The position numbers and the translations under genes are program-made. Shown here one piece after another: positions 23,761 through 36,480 of a stretch of 64,000 nucleotides of DNA. The stretch spans positions 23,112,527-23,176,526 of the forward strand of contig OX465588.1 of the NCBI GenBank assembly GCA_950022655.1, read 5' to 3'. The stretch is from Alentia gelatinosa (lineage: Eukaryota > Annelida > Polychaeta > Phyllodocida > Polynoidae). Each line of letters opens with the position of its first letter. Within the stretch, counting starts at the first letter, position 1. The notes below the pieces were generated by a model. The model was given only the letters and a program-made list of their open reading frames with translations. It was not told where the DNA came from and ran no database searches.

Positions 23761-25652
23761 CGGAGTCCTAGAAGATTTAATACTCCTCTTATGAGAGTAA
23801 TGCTAATTAAAATGTGGTAAATCTGCCCGGAAAATGCCAGGCAATAACCAACTCAGGAATTTAACTCGCTTAGATCTATAATAAAAGCCCTTGACTAATT
23901 TCAGCTGATACAAAGGTATCTTATTTTTATTTTCAAACTAAGCCTGGATGGCCTCCTGGATGGCTTCTGATACACAGCGACGCGCCTTACGACGCGCTCT
24001 ACGTCGCACAATTGCTTGGGCGTCAGAGTGGAACGGGAGGTCTGAGTTATGCTTCGATGTTGGTGAATTCCAAGCCTTGAATTGAATTTAGGTGCTCAAT
24101 CTGAGTGGAGCATATCTTAGATTTTATTCTGGATGCACAAATAATCATTTTAGATCATCTTATAACCTTCCACGGCAGAAGCTTTTTCTTTGATTATTGA
24201 ATGACATTGTTACACAGTTGAATAAAATCCAAAAAGAGAGAAAAAAAGATAATGTAAGCGCTAGCTCTATCTTTCCTCTATTACTTCAATTCACGTCTGA
24301 CCATTTGCTCTTTGTTAATCGTGGCGATGTACTTATTTTCTAGTTAGTACTATTTAATTATTTGGTTGCAGACAACATTGATCTTTATTGGTATGTCATA
24401 AGATATTTCATAACCGGCACATATGGTGCTACTTTTCCGCCAATTTGTGATAATCGGCAGTCGTTCCCATCTGTTGGTTCACCTCCATAATGGTCAGTGA
24501 ACATACAAACTATGGTTAACAAAGCCATTGTGCTCGCCGACTGGCATTGGCATATTCCTCCATGGACTGTATAATGCATAAATAGCAGTTGGCAAGCTAT
24601 GAATATACATGTGCTCTATCCGGCACATTCACCATGCCCATCCCCTGATACTGCCCGGAGCAAAGAGGGCAGCCAGAAATGAGCATCTGTTGGTCAGCAC
24701 AGAAGGGACACAAATCACATTAGTACGTTCATGTTTCCTCGGGGACCAGCGCCGCGTGGCTTTCTGTGAGAGACTTTACGTAGAGCGCAGTATAGCCACT
24801 GAGCAAGGGAAACGCAGGAACGCCTTAGAAGATAGCCTGAGAGCGAATGTGACAAGAAGACATCTGCCATGGCCGTCGAAATACTCCCCCATCTACCAAC
24901 ACACACTCCTACGCTCCACTCCAGGGACATGCTTTGTGAGAGGGAGTCTTAAAAGCCTGTTCCTGTTACAGGGGTAACTGTTTGACAGCAGCGACAGATG
25001 GCTTTGTTATAAAGACTGACAGTTTTGACACAGTCTATATTTCTGGAGGAACCGGATCTATGTGGAGACGTCCCCCATGAGGTCGAGCTTCCGTTTCCTA
25101 TCAAGCAAGATGTATTTCAAGATTGTGTAGCTTATTAGCTGAGGTGTTCGATTAAAATCCATGCCTCAAAGTCAATGGTTAATGGGTGAGCCAAGGTAAA
25201 CTGCCTAGATGGAAGTAGAATGTAACTCCAAACCATTACCTCAGCGACATTGGGCAGGAGCTGCTATGCAAACAAACATATAATAAGTATATATAAGCTA
25301 AAGGCAATGTCTGACATGCTTACAATCTTACGAATGGACATATTGGGCAATCTCAAAAGAGCAGGGTAGTAACAACTAGTTACATACATACCGAAAATAG
25401 GTATGTGACCAGAACAACTATAAAAGAAATATTTGATTACTTAGGCATATATAAAATTGAGGCATGAGAAACAGATACGATCTCCAATGTATAGGGATGT
25501 ATCATTATGAAATGTAGTGAATGTGTAATTCCAAACTACCGACAATAAAACAAAGATGAGAATGAAATCACAGCTTTTGGGAGAGCGATATGAATCAACT
25601 CGTTAAAATAGAGACTATTGTCATCAGATCTAAATAGTCCAGTTATAATTCA
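23761..25652. other. Non-coding spacer
   Basis: A CpG patch lies at 23940-24030. A 122-codon ATG frame (24609-24977) is partly mirrored on the other strand and shows no domain, so no gene is called. Confidence 0.4.
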
Positions 25653-25835
25653 ATGACGGTACGCACACGACAATGCATTAATCAACATGAGAACATAAGC
25701 GGATCTATGGACCTTCAATACCATACCGATGTTGTTCAACTTTTATTCGAGCGCTGTAATATCAAAGACAATGACCATAGACTCATTAAGAAACAGTTAA
25801 GTTCCGCGCTAAACAGACTTTATTACCTTAATTGA
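25653..25835 (+). CDS. Small ORF followed by AATAAA, unknown
   Basis: A 60-codon frame opens with ATG and has a coding-like, non-repetitive composition with a charged middle (LLFERCNIKDNDHRLIKKQ). It stops at 25835. AATAAA follows at 25900-25905. It could be a small gene, a last exon or a decayed fragment. A frame of this length is expected by chance, so confidence is low. It converges on the minus-strand frame at 26149-26418. Confidence 0.2.
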   Translation: MTVRTRQCINQHENISGSMDLQYHTDVVQLLFERCNIKDNDHRLIKKQLSSALNRLYYLN

Positions 25836-26148
25836 TTTGTTAACCTTCCATTATACCATAAAGATTCCCTGGAAGACCAATATAGTGATATTGAATTGAA
25901 ATAAAGATTTGTTAAATGCTGGCCTGGATTGAGCGCCCAATAAACACTGACTTTTATTAAAGTACGTACTGTTTTTCCACACATTACATCCCAGACAGCA
26001 ACATATCACTATTAATCTGTACAACGTAGCTGCTTAAACATAATGTCATTGAGGTTTACATGATTTTTAAGAAGAACTCCACATTAGAAATGCAATGCCT
26101 CTATCCCCGCTTTACTCAAAGCTACTTTAACTGAATGGAATCATTTTC

Positions 26149-26418
26149 TTAGGCAAACCCATCGTCTTCATGGGGATGTTTCACTGCACCAACGGTCGCC
26201 AAGACTTGCTGAAGTCTTTGATTATGAACATTTATTAAATAATTGTTTTCATCAGAATTAAATACATCATAATATTTAACCTTCCTCATAAAATCCCAAG
26301 AATCAAAATGTGCCCAAATTGAGGTGGAGGCCCCAGTTGGATCTGAGCTGGAGGAGGAGGGCTCGGATTTAGGCACTGAGGCCAGTCTACTGATGACCTG
26401 AACACGATCGGGTAACAT
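26149..26418 (-). CDS. Candidate ORF or last exon, unknown, minus strand
   Basis: An 89-codon ATG frame starts PDRVQVISRLASVPK, passes a Ser-rich stretch, then has SIWAHFDSWDFMRKVKYYDV and a Glu/Asp-containing tail. It reads more like real protein than its neighbours: one strand only, mixed residues, no repeats. On the minus strand AATAAA lies about 190 bases past the stop (complement of 25953-25958). The Ser-rich linker before a Trp/Phe-rich block slightly recalls hAT-type transposases, but no catalytic motif is present. It could equally be a last exon entering through a CAG acceptor inside the frame. Confidence 0.3.
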   Translation of the reverse strand: MLPDRVQVISRLASVPKSEPSSSSSDPTGASTSIWAHFDSWDFMRKVKYYDVFNSDENNYLINVHNQRLQQVLATVGAVKHPHEDDGFA

Positions 26419-28650
26419 CTTTCGGGTGAGAATTCAATCTAGTGGAATACGTAACTTTACATGACTAAAGAGAAAGCGTCATACACATTAATATTAATCT
26501 GATAATTTCTCGTTAGGACAATAAAAGATGAATAATCATGTGCTCTCCCCGTTTTACAAAGGGTAGGTTTATTTGAAACACAAAAAATCAATAGTATACA
26601 TATCTATGATTTTTTTAAAACCCTAAACAAATCCTGCTCAATACCCTGAGAACATATACCCCTGGGTCATTGATTCTCCCTGCTATGTTACCCCTTGTCT
26701 TTAACATACATGACTAGTTATCTTTTAACCTTTCCCCCTGCCTTAAATTCTCATGTTTTATCCCCTGTCTTACCCCCCCCCCTTCTGATCATCTAACCCA
26801 TCTACCTTCCCCAGACGCTTTCTCCTTAGTCAAGTAGTATATGATATATCTGCAGTCTTAGAGAAAATCCTACCTCTAACAATATTCTCGAATAATTATC
26901 GAATTAATTTTCTAAGGATGTGTTATCGCATGTCAAAAAGTAAAGCTGATTGCCACACATTTTATTTACAACTGGAATTCATACCCTTCCTAATGTCACT
27001 GGGAGTACAATTGAAACGGTTGTATAATCGATGTACTATCCCAGTATAAATAAAGTCCTTAAAAAAAGTAGTTCTACTCATGAATCATGCCTCTTAAAAT
27101 TTCTTCGGCAATACAGTTACTGTCTAATTGCTCTCTCCCTTTAACAAAATGTGTAGGTAGGTAAAACATGTACGGGTGGGGAGACCAATATAGGGTAAGT
27201 TCCTTTAATTTGCCATTACAAATAGAGACGATATACATTTCCTAAGTTGAAGGTCAGGTGGATAAATATCAGAGACCGTGGCTATAATAGACCAGAAGGG
27301 TAAGACGCCGATCGGTGGGGAAGACCAGTGGAGATATTGGTGGTGAGTATAGGACCGAGAAGTACAAAACCAGTGGGTAAGAGCCGTCACCAAATAGTAC
27401 CCTACATACGCTGGAAGGTAGTTGAGAATTCATAGATCCCGAAATCATTTGTGTTTAATTACCACGAGGAGCAAAGAAGAATAGCAGGGTTATAGTGTTA
27501 CTATTCCTTCAAACATAAAGAATGGGAAAAGTATGAAACGGCTTGCTGATGGCCCATGTAAAATGCAGTATATCCGGGGACCTGTTAATGTTTTATTCGT
27601 ATAGTGACCAGAGCGTTATTTTCACGTGTCGTGCGTAACTCATAGTAATAGGGGGGAAGTATGAGGATGTATGCGAAGTTACGAGCAATTGTTATTTTTC
27701 TTTTTCATTCTATCCAATATAACAAGATGTACATTTTCAAAAAAGAAACGCAAGTCACATGAGATAAAAGAAAGTTAGAATATAGGAAATACCTGACACA
27801 TTTGACTTGGACCATTCCATATCCAAATTAAGAGATATGATGAAGCTATTATTCTGCACTTGATGTCATTGCAAATAAGGTTATTTACAATATATTTTTC
27901 AGTTACCTCAGCAAGGTTTTAACATCGATGTTATCATGTCCATGGGGAATACCTATTAGCTGTAGACCAACAAGTATATATAGCTCTAAACCAATAAGTG
28001 TATAAAGGAGCGTGGCCTAAAAAGAAATCTCACGTATATTTCAAACACTTATCCATCCGGCTTTCACGTAGACAGACTAAACCTCTAGTTTATCATGTAT
28101 TGTCTCGCTAAGAATCTGAGCATCTGGCCCTTGTCTTAGATCATCAAGTAGGACAATGCCCCCATGACCCCGACCCAACCATAATAACCTGATGTCCGAT
28201 CACTTAAACAGCAACAAATCTAAACCACCCAATTCCTCTGAGGGATTCAATCGCGTGGGCGTATAAGGCACTTCTTGTTACATGGATCCTGTCCTGAGCT
28301 CCTATTATCTTACCGAGCCTTCCGGTCGCTAGGGTCGTAAAGCATACCCGCGTCAATTGCCATATCATCTATGAACTCTCCTAGCTCACATAACCAGAGC
28401 TTCACCTCCCTTAAGCCGGGACTCCTGCCTTGCATCGTTACACCAGGGATACCCTACTGACCTCTTCCCCTTCTAATACACACCCTCACTGCCTCCCTTC
28501 CATCACCCCAGCCTCCATTGCCTCCCCACCCCTACCTACTCAACACACGCACACAAAAACAACCTCGGCCACCCTCCCGCCGCCAAACCATTAGCCGACG
28601 CGGCCCTGATTTGAATTGATAATGACGCAGTGACATGTTCAATTTTCCAC
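26419..28650. other. Non-coding spacer
   Basis: Mostly AT-rich, with a 10-base C run at 26773-26782. 28130-28610 becomes C-rich. No gene is supported. Confidence 0.45.
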
Positions 28651-28756
28651 ACAATAACACACTTTGTTGAATCATAACTGCCAGTCAACCCCGTGCGCTG
28701 CCCGGCTGTCCCGCTGGCCGCGCGACCAGGGCCCAGGCTGGGCGCTCGGTGGTGGT

Positions 28757-28817
28757 GGGTGTGGTGGCGCTGGCGGTGGTGTATCGTGCGGCGGTGGTGG
28801 TGGTGGTGGTGGTGGTA
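28757..28817 (+). repeat. GGT/GGC triplet repeat
   Basis: Imperfect GGTGGTG-type triplets about 60 bp long, read as poly-Gly in one frame and poly-Thr on the other strand. Confidence 0.85.
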
Positions 28818-28910
28818 CTAGGGTGTCGGAAGCTGCATTGGCCGGCTCCCGTTGGATGAGCGACGCGCGACGGGAGCCGGACGCAGTGCTTTATTGGGGA
28901 GGCGCCTGGA

Positions 28911-28933
28911 AGCAGAAGCAGCAGCAGCAGCAG
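28911..28933 (+). repeat. AGC triplet repeat
   Basis: A short AGC run with one GAAGCA interruption inside the CpG-rich tract. Confidence 0.8.
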
Positions 28934-29689
28934 TAGTTGTAGTGGCAGTGGCGGCCACGGTGGAGCCACCCACGCGCGCGTTCAAATCGGCATTCCGCGG
29001 GCGCCTCACCTCCAGTCTCTCTCAGCCCGTCAGAGAGGAGGCAGTGCCAAACACAGCGCACGCGCATGCACGTGCAGGCGTCATCCACGTCATTTTCAGT
29101 TACGACGCTTCAGAAGGCGTCATCCTACCCCTCCTCGCACGAGGACACCCCTCCCTTTACTCTTCTGACGCCTATGCGCTGTTCTCATTAGCTACTTTCA
29201 TCCCACTGAGAGTGTGGCGTATTGTGTGGGCCGACCTGTGCATAAAGAAAAAGTCGTTACTCAGGAACAACCCCGGATAGTTGCTTTAAGGAGGACAATT
29301 GGACTTTTTGCGGATATGATCTGAGGAACTCCTACTGAGAGCGGTTTAGCCTTACCACAAGGATCTAACAGCAGACGGGTCTTACTTTGCTGACAAGTTG
29401 GGACTTTGAAACAGACTTCAGCGGAATAAGGTAAAGCACAAGAAGAGTAATTTTGCAATCACTACTAAATTACTCGTAATATATTTGCAAAGACTGTAAA
29501 AGTTGAAAAGTTTCATTCTTATATTGCATATTTCTCAAATGCTTTAGTCCAAACTTTTGTTTTCAAAATTTCCCACGCGAGTTATTTTTCTTCTGCAAAA
29601 TCCGTGAGCAATTGGCAACAATGGAATGATTGAGCGAAATATAATGACTGAGTGACTGTGGGGCTTTGTGATATCTGACTAGTGATCAG

Positions 29690-30140
29690 TGAGCTGCCCA
29701 GAACCGCTCGGATCTGCTCCACGCCCAGTTTCTTTTTTCTTTCCCGGAACATTGGTTGATCTGACAGCCAGTCGACAGACACAGAATGAGGCCCCCTTGT
29801 TGGGAAGGCCGGCATCAACTCCGCAGACACGCCTAAACCTAGTCGGAACTTCAAAGCTGCGAATCAGAAGTTTCCGCCCAGCACGCCAGCCAGCGGCGCC
29901 TATCGGGAACGAGCAGCTCGCAGGGTGTTTGATGAGCGGCGAGCAGTGAGTGGAAGGAAGGTGCTCGGGCTTTGCGGCTTGGCGGTAGGTGCGAGGTTTG
30001 CGGTCGGCAGCGTGGTAGGCGGACCGCCCGTTGTGGCTGGCGAGTTCGTGGTGGCTGAAGTTAAACGAGCGTGCAGAGCCAGGTGTGGCGCCGGTACGCG
30101 GGGAAGGCATTAGCGCCGCGGTTGTGAGCTTTACGAGTAG
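29690..30140. promoter_or_regulatory. Second CpG-rich block with GAGCAGCTCG
   Basis: CpG-rich, with GAGCAGCTCG at 29911-29920 and related words downstream (GAGCGGCGAGCAG near 29934, GAGTAGCTCG at 30135). Frames on both strands are open over 86-143 codons, as expected from its composition. It may be a promoter or enhancer of the gene whose start exon lies at 31837. Confidence 0.3.
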
Positions 30141-31836
30141 CTCGTCGGTTCTTGTCTGAACACCGCATGCCTACACAAACACACACTTAGTAAAAACACA
30201 CAGAAATAAAAATACTCCAAAAGAAATCTTCACAGGTCTGTGAACGCATCAGTAGGTCTTTGAAAAGCTCCTTACACTTCAGCGGGTACTTCTGTAGATC
30301 TATAATCAGCCACACGATCTAGAGCTGCCAACAGGTGTAGACTAATTTACCACCTTTCCTGCCATATGAACAACTCCCCGCCAAGTCTCTCTACTACACC
30401 ATACGGGACCGACTGAAATCTCTTCCCTCTGTAGGCGGCTATGTCGGGCTTTGAGCACCACCCATGAGTATTTCTCTACTCCCTATGACCTCCAGGCGGA
30501 GCTGCTCATGTCGATCAGGTCAGTGAGCCATCACAACCTGCTCCGAGTTGCTCTCTTTGACATGCCAAGTCTGACACCTTCGGCAATGGCTTAGAATGTG
30601 GTATATTGATAAGGCACTGCTGGCATACTCCAAGCGATCCATTAACAAAGATCGCTGGAAGGGGCCGCTCAATCAATGTCAGAGGGGTGTCAGAGAATAG
30701 TTTTAACACCATGAAATAGAATGTGATATATTTATAACCTTCCCATTACCAACTCTGATTATAAAAACCGAACGAATTTAGAATATATTTGTATGGATAA
30801 GATGTATATATTGTGATATATTTTGGAATGACCCCTATTTCAACTAAATATAAAAAAACGATTATTCCTTTTTACTATAAGAAAGGTAATAAATATATCC
30901 TCTTTCATAAAACACCTGCTTCGGTATCGAATCTTAATTACTTTATCAATTCCAACATTAACTTAAAGTTCGAATTAGATTAAACCAGTTAATTGTAATC
31001 TTCCTCTCACCATCAAAGATGTCTATAATTCTGATAACATTAGTTTTCATAACATATACGGCCTGCATCCGTATTGCATTTAAACTAAATGGGTTATCTG
31101 CAATAGATATTCTGTTTGAATTTGTCTTGAAACAGTACCATGAGAAATTAAAGTGCTTGCATGTAAAATTTAAAAGCCTTGTCAAAACAGCCAATTAGAT
31201 TAATCAATTAAGTTCACTTGACGAATCTAAGAAGCGACCACAGAATTCACTCACATCCTTTAACGTTGAGATACTGCCAACACCATTAGATGTTCTCTGA
31301 AGTCAATTTCACTTTATCATATTGGTTTGTTTATGATGTTGTCAAGATTTTTGCATAAAACAATCAATGGAAGAATGCAGGTGGTTAGATGGTCTAATGT
31401 AGCAGGGTATCTTCTTTAATATTCACGAAAATTGTGGACATTTGCACAATCACTAATAGTTTGCAGTTCTTCCTTGGACAATCCAAGAAAACGATTAACA
31501 TGGAAAATACATAAGCATCACATAAACATCATGATAACACTGATACTATGATACGTAAGATATCAATAATTAGTTCATGAAAAAGTCATATGACACTATT
31601 TTCGTAGCAGATACATATCGGTGCATTGTCCCTAATTCCTGTAGATACTTTGGGGCATCATTGTATCATATGGTAGCTCTTTTATATAGACCTAGCAACA
31701 CTGACCTTTCCATTTATACCTCTAGTATAGCCTTGACTCTCTGATATTTTGTGCAGAGATAGTACAGTCGATATCAATGTGATGCTCCAGTGTTATTAGG
31801 CTAATTCTTCTTCACCTCTATCTACATTTCCCACAG
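30141..31836. other. Spacer or 5' intron
   Basis: GAGCTGCTC occurs at 30499-30507. 30720-31830 is AT-rich and featureless. If the first-exon reading is right, this is intron 1. Confidence 0.4.
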
Positions 31837-32042
31837 GAAGGACGTTGTGTGGTACTTCTCGTGCTCTACAATGCCGTACCTATCACACATGAGCAGCTCA
31901 GCAGAAGGGTTAAGCAGGTCAGCTCACACCTGTTCCTTCGCCATGGAAATAGTTCAGCAGATTACAGGAGTAAAATTCCTCTTATCTACATTTATCTACC
32001 TGCTTCTTCTCGTCGACGGTGGATTCAATTCAGAGCCCAACG
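31837..32042 (+). CDS. Start exon of a secreted or membrane protein
   Basis: The exon begins after a clean acceptor (ctacatttcccacag, ending 31836) and ends before a donor (AACG, then GTAATG) at 32043. The frame is open throughout. Three in-frame ATGs exist (31871, 31889, 31943). The last has the best context (cgccATGG) and directly precedes a classic signal peptide: a short polar start (MEIVQQITGVK), a hydrophobic core (FLLSTFIYLLLLV), then a polar region (DGGFNSEPN), so cleavage near DG/GF is plausible. The exon leaves in phase 1, common after signal-peptide exons where phase-1 extracellular domains follow. No downstream exon was found, so the family is unknown. A GAGCAGCTC word lies inside at 31891-31899. 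Confidence 0.55.
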
Positions 32043-33640
32043 GTAATGTCATCTTTCGCTTCATTTTTAATTTCCTCCTGGTGCTCTTAAGCTTTCAGAG
32101 GTTTTGTCTTTTTTTCAGCTCGATACTTTTTTTACTTACATCTTATACAGATCCTACCTGTAGTTAGAAAAATTCTGTACTATCTGAAATCGGACAATGA
32201 CCATTAGAATACAATCAATGCTGTATAGAATAGTATAGGTATATGACTGTATGGGTAACCATTGAAACGTGAAGAAAATAGAAAAGAATGAAAAGCCTTT
32301 GTGTTCCTTTCTGGACAGGTGCGTTCCTTTTTGCATGACTTAAATAATTGCCTTTCAATTAGCGTCGTACATAAACGCCCGGGAAGATTCCATGTTTTTG
32401 TTAATTAATTCAATGTAGTCATGGGATTCGTCTTTCTTTTAATCATATAATGATAAGGAAAAAATGGCTCCCTCCAAACAATAATCACATAGAAAAAACT
32501 GATCGCGTACTTGAATGTTCGTTCATCTTATTAAAGTGAAAGGCTCTTCCTTGATAAGGAAATATGATATGATGTTTCATGGGAGTTCATTTTCAAGCAG
32601 GAGCATTTGAAAGGCTTTCCCAAAGTGCCTAGAAAGTTTAAAATGCAAATTCATTGACATCCTTCTTCCCATATCGAATTCGCGAATTCTGTTCATGGAT
32701 AGATTCATTATTCAAGTTTCGAAAATTGAATTAGAAAAAAAGGTCAGAGACGTCAAACTGAAGCTGAATTAGAAGAACGTAGCAATGAATACGAATCGGG
32801 TGGCTGAATCTCCTACTGTCTGTTCGGCTTGAATGATACAGCATACAGATGATGTCTGTTACCCTCGGGACCCATCATCAAAAAGAGGTTATTTTAGTTG
32901 GAATCAATCCAAAGGGTGCAATTGTCTGCCCTTGTATAGTATGGTAGTTCAAAGTAGGTAGGATAAGGGGGTAGGGGAGAAGGAAGGGGATTCAATGATC
33001 TATATATATGTGTCATTGGCTACCTATGCTAATGCCTGGTTACACAGCTTCAGTAAATGATCGTTGCACAGGCGTTATGATTCCTTCAGTGGCATGTATC
33101 GAAGATGAGTCTAAGAAATACAATTATTCTTGAATATAAAGGTTCTGTCGTCCTATATCATCGATTTAATTAATGTCTCTGAAACAAACTCGTCATATTC
33201 TTGCTTTATTTATGTATTACATAGTTATTAATATCTAGTCCCCATTGATGATTTTGACACCGACTAGATTTTGGATATGGCTAATGCAAGACATCACTTT
33301 ATGAAATTGCATCTCATTGCGAGAAAACGGGGAACATTGATGTGATACGATCGTCCCCGAAGATCGCAAGATGTCGGTGTGGACAGGCCTTTTAGAAAGA
33401 AAAACCGGTCCAACATTTTTTTTATTTATGTGGTGTTTCTTACATAGTATCTTTAGATCAATGTGTCACAATGCAAAGTGTTGACAACAGCTTCACAGTC
33501 ACACACTGCCACGCCCAGGAGTTGTCTTTTCGCCGGCCCATTCCCCGCACATTGCACATCCCTGGAGGCCGTTCTATGTCCTCCCCATGGGCGTCCGTTT
33601 AAAATATTTACCCTGCCACCTCCTCCTGGCCGTCATTTCC
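32043..33640. other. Spacer, probably intron
   Basis: AT-rich without repeat borders or exon-like frames. A T-rich stretch follows the donor. Confidence 0.4.
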
Positions 33641-34400
33641 ACCCTACTGCGAGTAGTCACCCGCCCGCCATCCCCCCAACCCCCCACCCCACACACCCAC
33701 TCGCCATCCGCCGGTGTTCGCCGTCCGCACGCCCCGACCATTCCCCCCCCCCCCCTCCCCGCCCCAGGTTCCTCCTCTACCACCCCCAACCCCTGCCTCA
33801 GTTCCTTGCTAGAGTTTTCTACCTCTGCACCTCTAATGTTTTCCACGAACCGTTGCCCATTTCCTTTATCGACTACCCACCTTCTGCTACTGTGCGCCCA
33901 TCATCTGGATTGCACTGCCCTTCACTTTCTGCCCACCACCCTCAGCTACCCGTCGGCCACTTGCTCCCTTACCCTTTCCAAACATCCTAGTGCCCATTTA
34001 CTTTTACCCAACTGAGTCACCTTCGCCTGCTGCCCAACCTCCATCTATATACAAACCGATAAAGGGCCTAGGTCTTCCCTGCCTGTATTCCACTTTTCCT
34101 CACCTCCAGCCATTTGGCTCCCCTACCAACATCACACCCATTCCCTACTTCAGGCCCCTGTCTACGGCCCTCCACCACCATCCTCCCATTGGCAGAGTCT
34201 TTTGAATGCCACGCACAGCCAAGACAATGTCCTTTTCTCGCCACCCCCATTTGCCGTCTCGCTTCTTCGCCGTGCCTATTCCCAGCGGCCCGGCGATGGC
34301 TGGGAGTTTCTCCGTCAAGTACTCGCCGTGTGTCATTTAGCCCCTCCGCCTCCCGCCTCCCACATGCCCCGCCGCGCCAGCAAAGCGCCTGCCAAGAGGC
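33641..34400 (+). repeat. C-rich strand-skewed tract
   Basis: This stretch is dominated by CCACC and CCCC words, with a 13-base C run at 33743-33755, and G is scarce on this strand until about 34200. It gives long Pro-rich frames (142-175 codons) in two frames at once, which I treat as composition by-products. Confidence 0.55.
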
Positions 34401-35690
34401 CTGAGCGTTTTCTCATCACACCTGCCATGCGGACGTGTTTCCGTCCCGTTGGAACTGAGTTGACAGGGTCTGGCGGGACCTGAGACAGGTGTCGCGATGA
34501 GAGAAGGGAGGGAGAGGAGGAGGAGGGCTCCCGGGAGGATAGCCAATGAGGGCTAAGCACGGACATCCTCCTAACATATAGACATACAATATTTACCTAG
34601 CACCATTGACTTATGTGGCAACTCGATCGCTTGTTGTCCGAATGTTCTAGTAGCAATAGGAGGATTTCTTAAGTAATACAGTAATGATTGTTATTTTGGT
34701 AATTATGTAAGGTTTATTGTCGTTGATTGTATCATAGATAAATAGGCATGAACTTATAGATGGAACTTCGAATCAAAGAAGAAGAAATTCCCTAATTTTA
34801 ATCGACGAACGATAATTCACAAATTTGTAACTTTATTTGGTGAAAACCTGAATTGTGTTTTTAACAATAACAGGTCGCGAAAACACTATCCGTTAAAGGA
34901 CTTGAAATAACATTTAGGAGTATCCTTTCTAAATAGTCGATAGAAATAGATTTTTTAGCTACTCGGATGGTATTTATCGAGCGAAATAGACATGTGGATG
35001 TAAATGGAGATGTGGCATTCACTTAATAGGCAGGCATGTAAGAAAAGACGAAAAGTTCAGTTAGCTTATAGAAGGCTCAGAGGCTTTTCTCGTCTAGTCT
35101 GACCTCAATAGGACACGTTTCTACACGTGAGTAAAGCCCGGAGGATCTGCTCCTCCTGTAGTCTAGGTGGCTTAGTGAGCTGCTCCCTACAATACACCTC
35201 CACGTGCCTAGCAACCACAAGAGTATTGCTCCAGTCAGAGAAGTTTTAGACCAGTCACCTTAGCGTTGGCTCGTGTTAACATAGGGTTGTATATGAAAGA
35301 CCGCCTTGGTGTGATATTGGGTCTTGTATTAGTTGAGGATGTCTCGCACAGTAATTGGAATCACGTACGTGGATCGAATACGAGATTCCATCAACATCAG
35401 GATTGCCACCTGTTTATCACAACAATGTGACAGTGAAACATTGAATAGTTTGTTAATGGATATATATAGTAAACTACTGCGATGCCTTCACTTTCTTTAT
35501 ATTAATGTTTTTATAATGAATCCATGGAAAAGTCCTGGCCTGTTACTTGGAATCAAGGCAATATGAAAGAAATATATATTGGTCATATTATTGTCACAAT
35601 TTATCAGTTTTCATAATATACAGATATGTATGGACCATTCTGTGTGACAGTTATAATGAATACATATAAGCAGTTAACCCATGGACTGCT
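34401..35690. other. Spacer, probably intron
   Basis: Mixed composition. GAGCTGCTC occurs at 35177-35185. No supported exon. Confidence 0.4.
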
Positions 35691-36480
35691 GAGCAGCTTG
35701 GCCACGCTGCCCAGAGCAGCTTCAGGAATTACGGAATGGATCTGAGATGCTCTTTCAACTTGAAGCAGAATGGAGGATCACAAACCCATAACGTTACGAT
35801 GCAATGTAGGACATTGCGAACCAACTTGCAAAAGCCAGGCAAAGCTCAAACGATACGAGAAATTTTGCTAGATTTCGAAAGGTGTCAGAGCAGCTCGGTG
35901 AACCCAGTGAGATCTAACATCGTCCAGATATCTTTTGGAGAGCAGCTCAAGGGGAACAGAGGCAGCTCAGGTATACAAGACGGCGCTGCCGCTAAAATAC
36001 GTATCGTGCCCGTCAGCCGGGGATTGAATCGTATGCACAGATGGCCACCGCTAGTTTAATTAGTATAGGTTTTGTCCACGGGGTGCTTCCAGCTGCGCCT
36101 CTTTTCTCCTGGCAATTCGCAGACAAAGCCAGGGCTGATCTTATAACTAAACTGCTTTTAGCATCTTATACAAATTCTTTGTCCTGGATGCAGCATTTTT
36201 GTCCCCAGCGGCTGAAGACATTTTAAAACCTTTAATTCTGTTTTCTGTCCTTATTTCTTTTACTCACACATTCATCCCTCCTCTTACTGCTTCTCACCCC
36301 ATTTTCATCCTTGTCGCCAGTTTGTCACGATTTGATCCTCCAAAACTCGTGCAAACTGCGCAGGCGTTGTGGATTTTTTCTTGCCGCCTTTTTCTCAAAT
36401 TTCAATCATCTTAATTTGATTTCTGACGCGCTTCTTTCGGCGCTGAGCTTGACAAGTAGGCATCACTTTATGGGAGACTG
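35691..36480. promoter_or_regulatory. Cluster of GAGCAGCT words, possible enhancer
   Basis: GAGCAGCTT at 35691 and 35714, GAGCAGCTC at 35888 and 35940, and GGCAGCTCA near 35963 fall within 280 bp. A 107-codon ATG frame (35736-36059) overlaps the cluster. It lacks a domain and could be chance, or an exon ending at a weak donor near 35970. 36350-36480 is a second motif-dense stretch (TTTAATT-like words, CGCCTTTTT, ACTTTATGGG). Confidence 0.4.

Larger units (their letters stand above)
28651..29430 (+). promoter_or_regulatory. CpG-rich tract with strong donor, possible first exon
   Basis: 28690-29060 is CpG-dense and includes GGT-type and AGC-type triplet runs. A strong donor (AAG, then GTAAAG) follows at 29430/29431. 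Frames are open on both strands in the CpG part, so they say nothing about coding. A 5' untranslated first exon ending at 29430 would fit the coding start exon at 31837-32042, but this link is inference and no TATA box or initiator was identified with confidence. Confidence 0.3.

Noticed and set aside
30330..30712. Possible retroelement fragment on the minus strand
   Set aside because: The 65-codon frame has no integrase or reverse transcriptase motif that I can point to.
33463..34566. Overlapping frames up to 175 codons, Pro-rich
   Set aside because: The C-rich composition removes stop codons in several frames; no start context, splice site or domain supports a gene.
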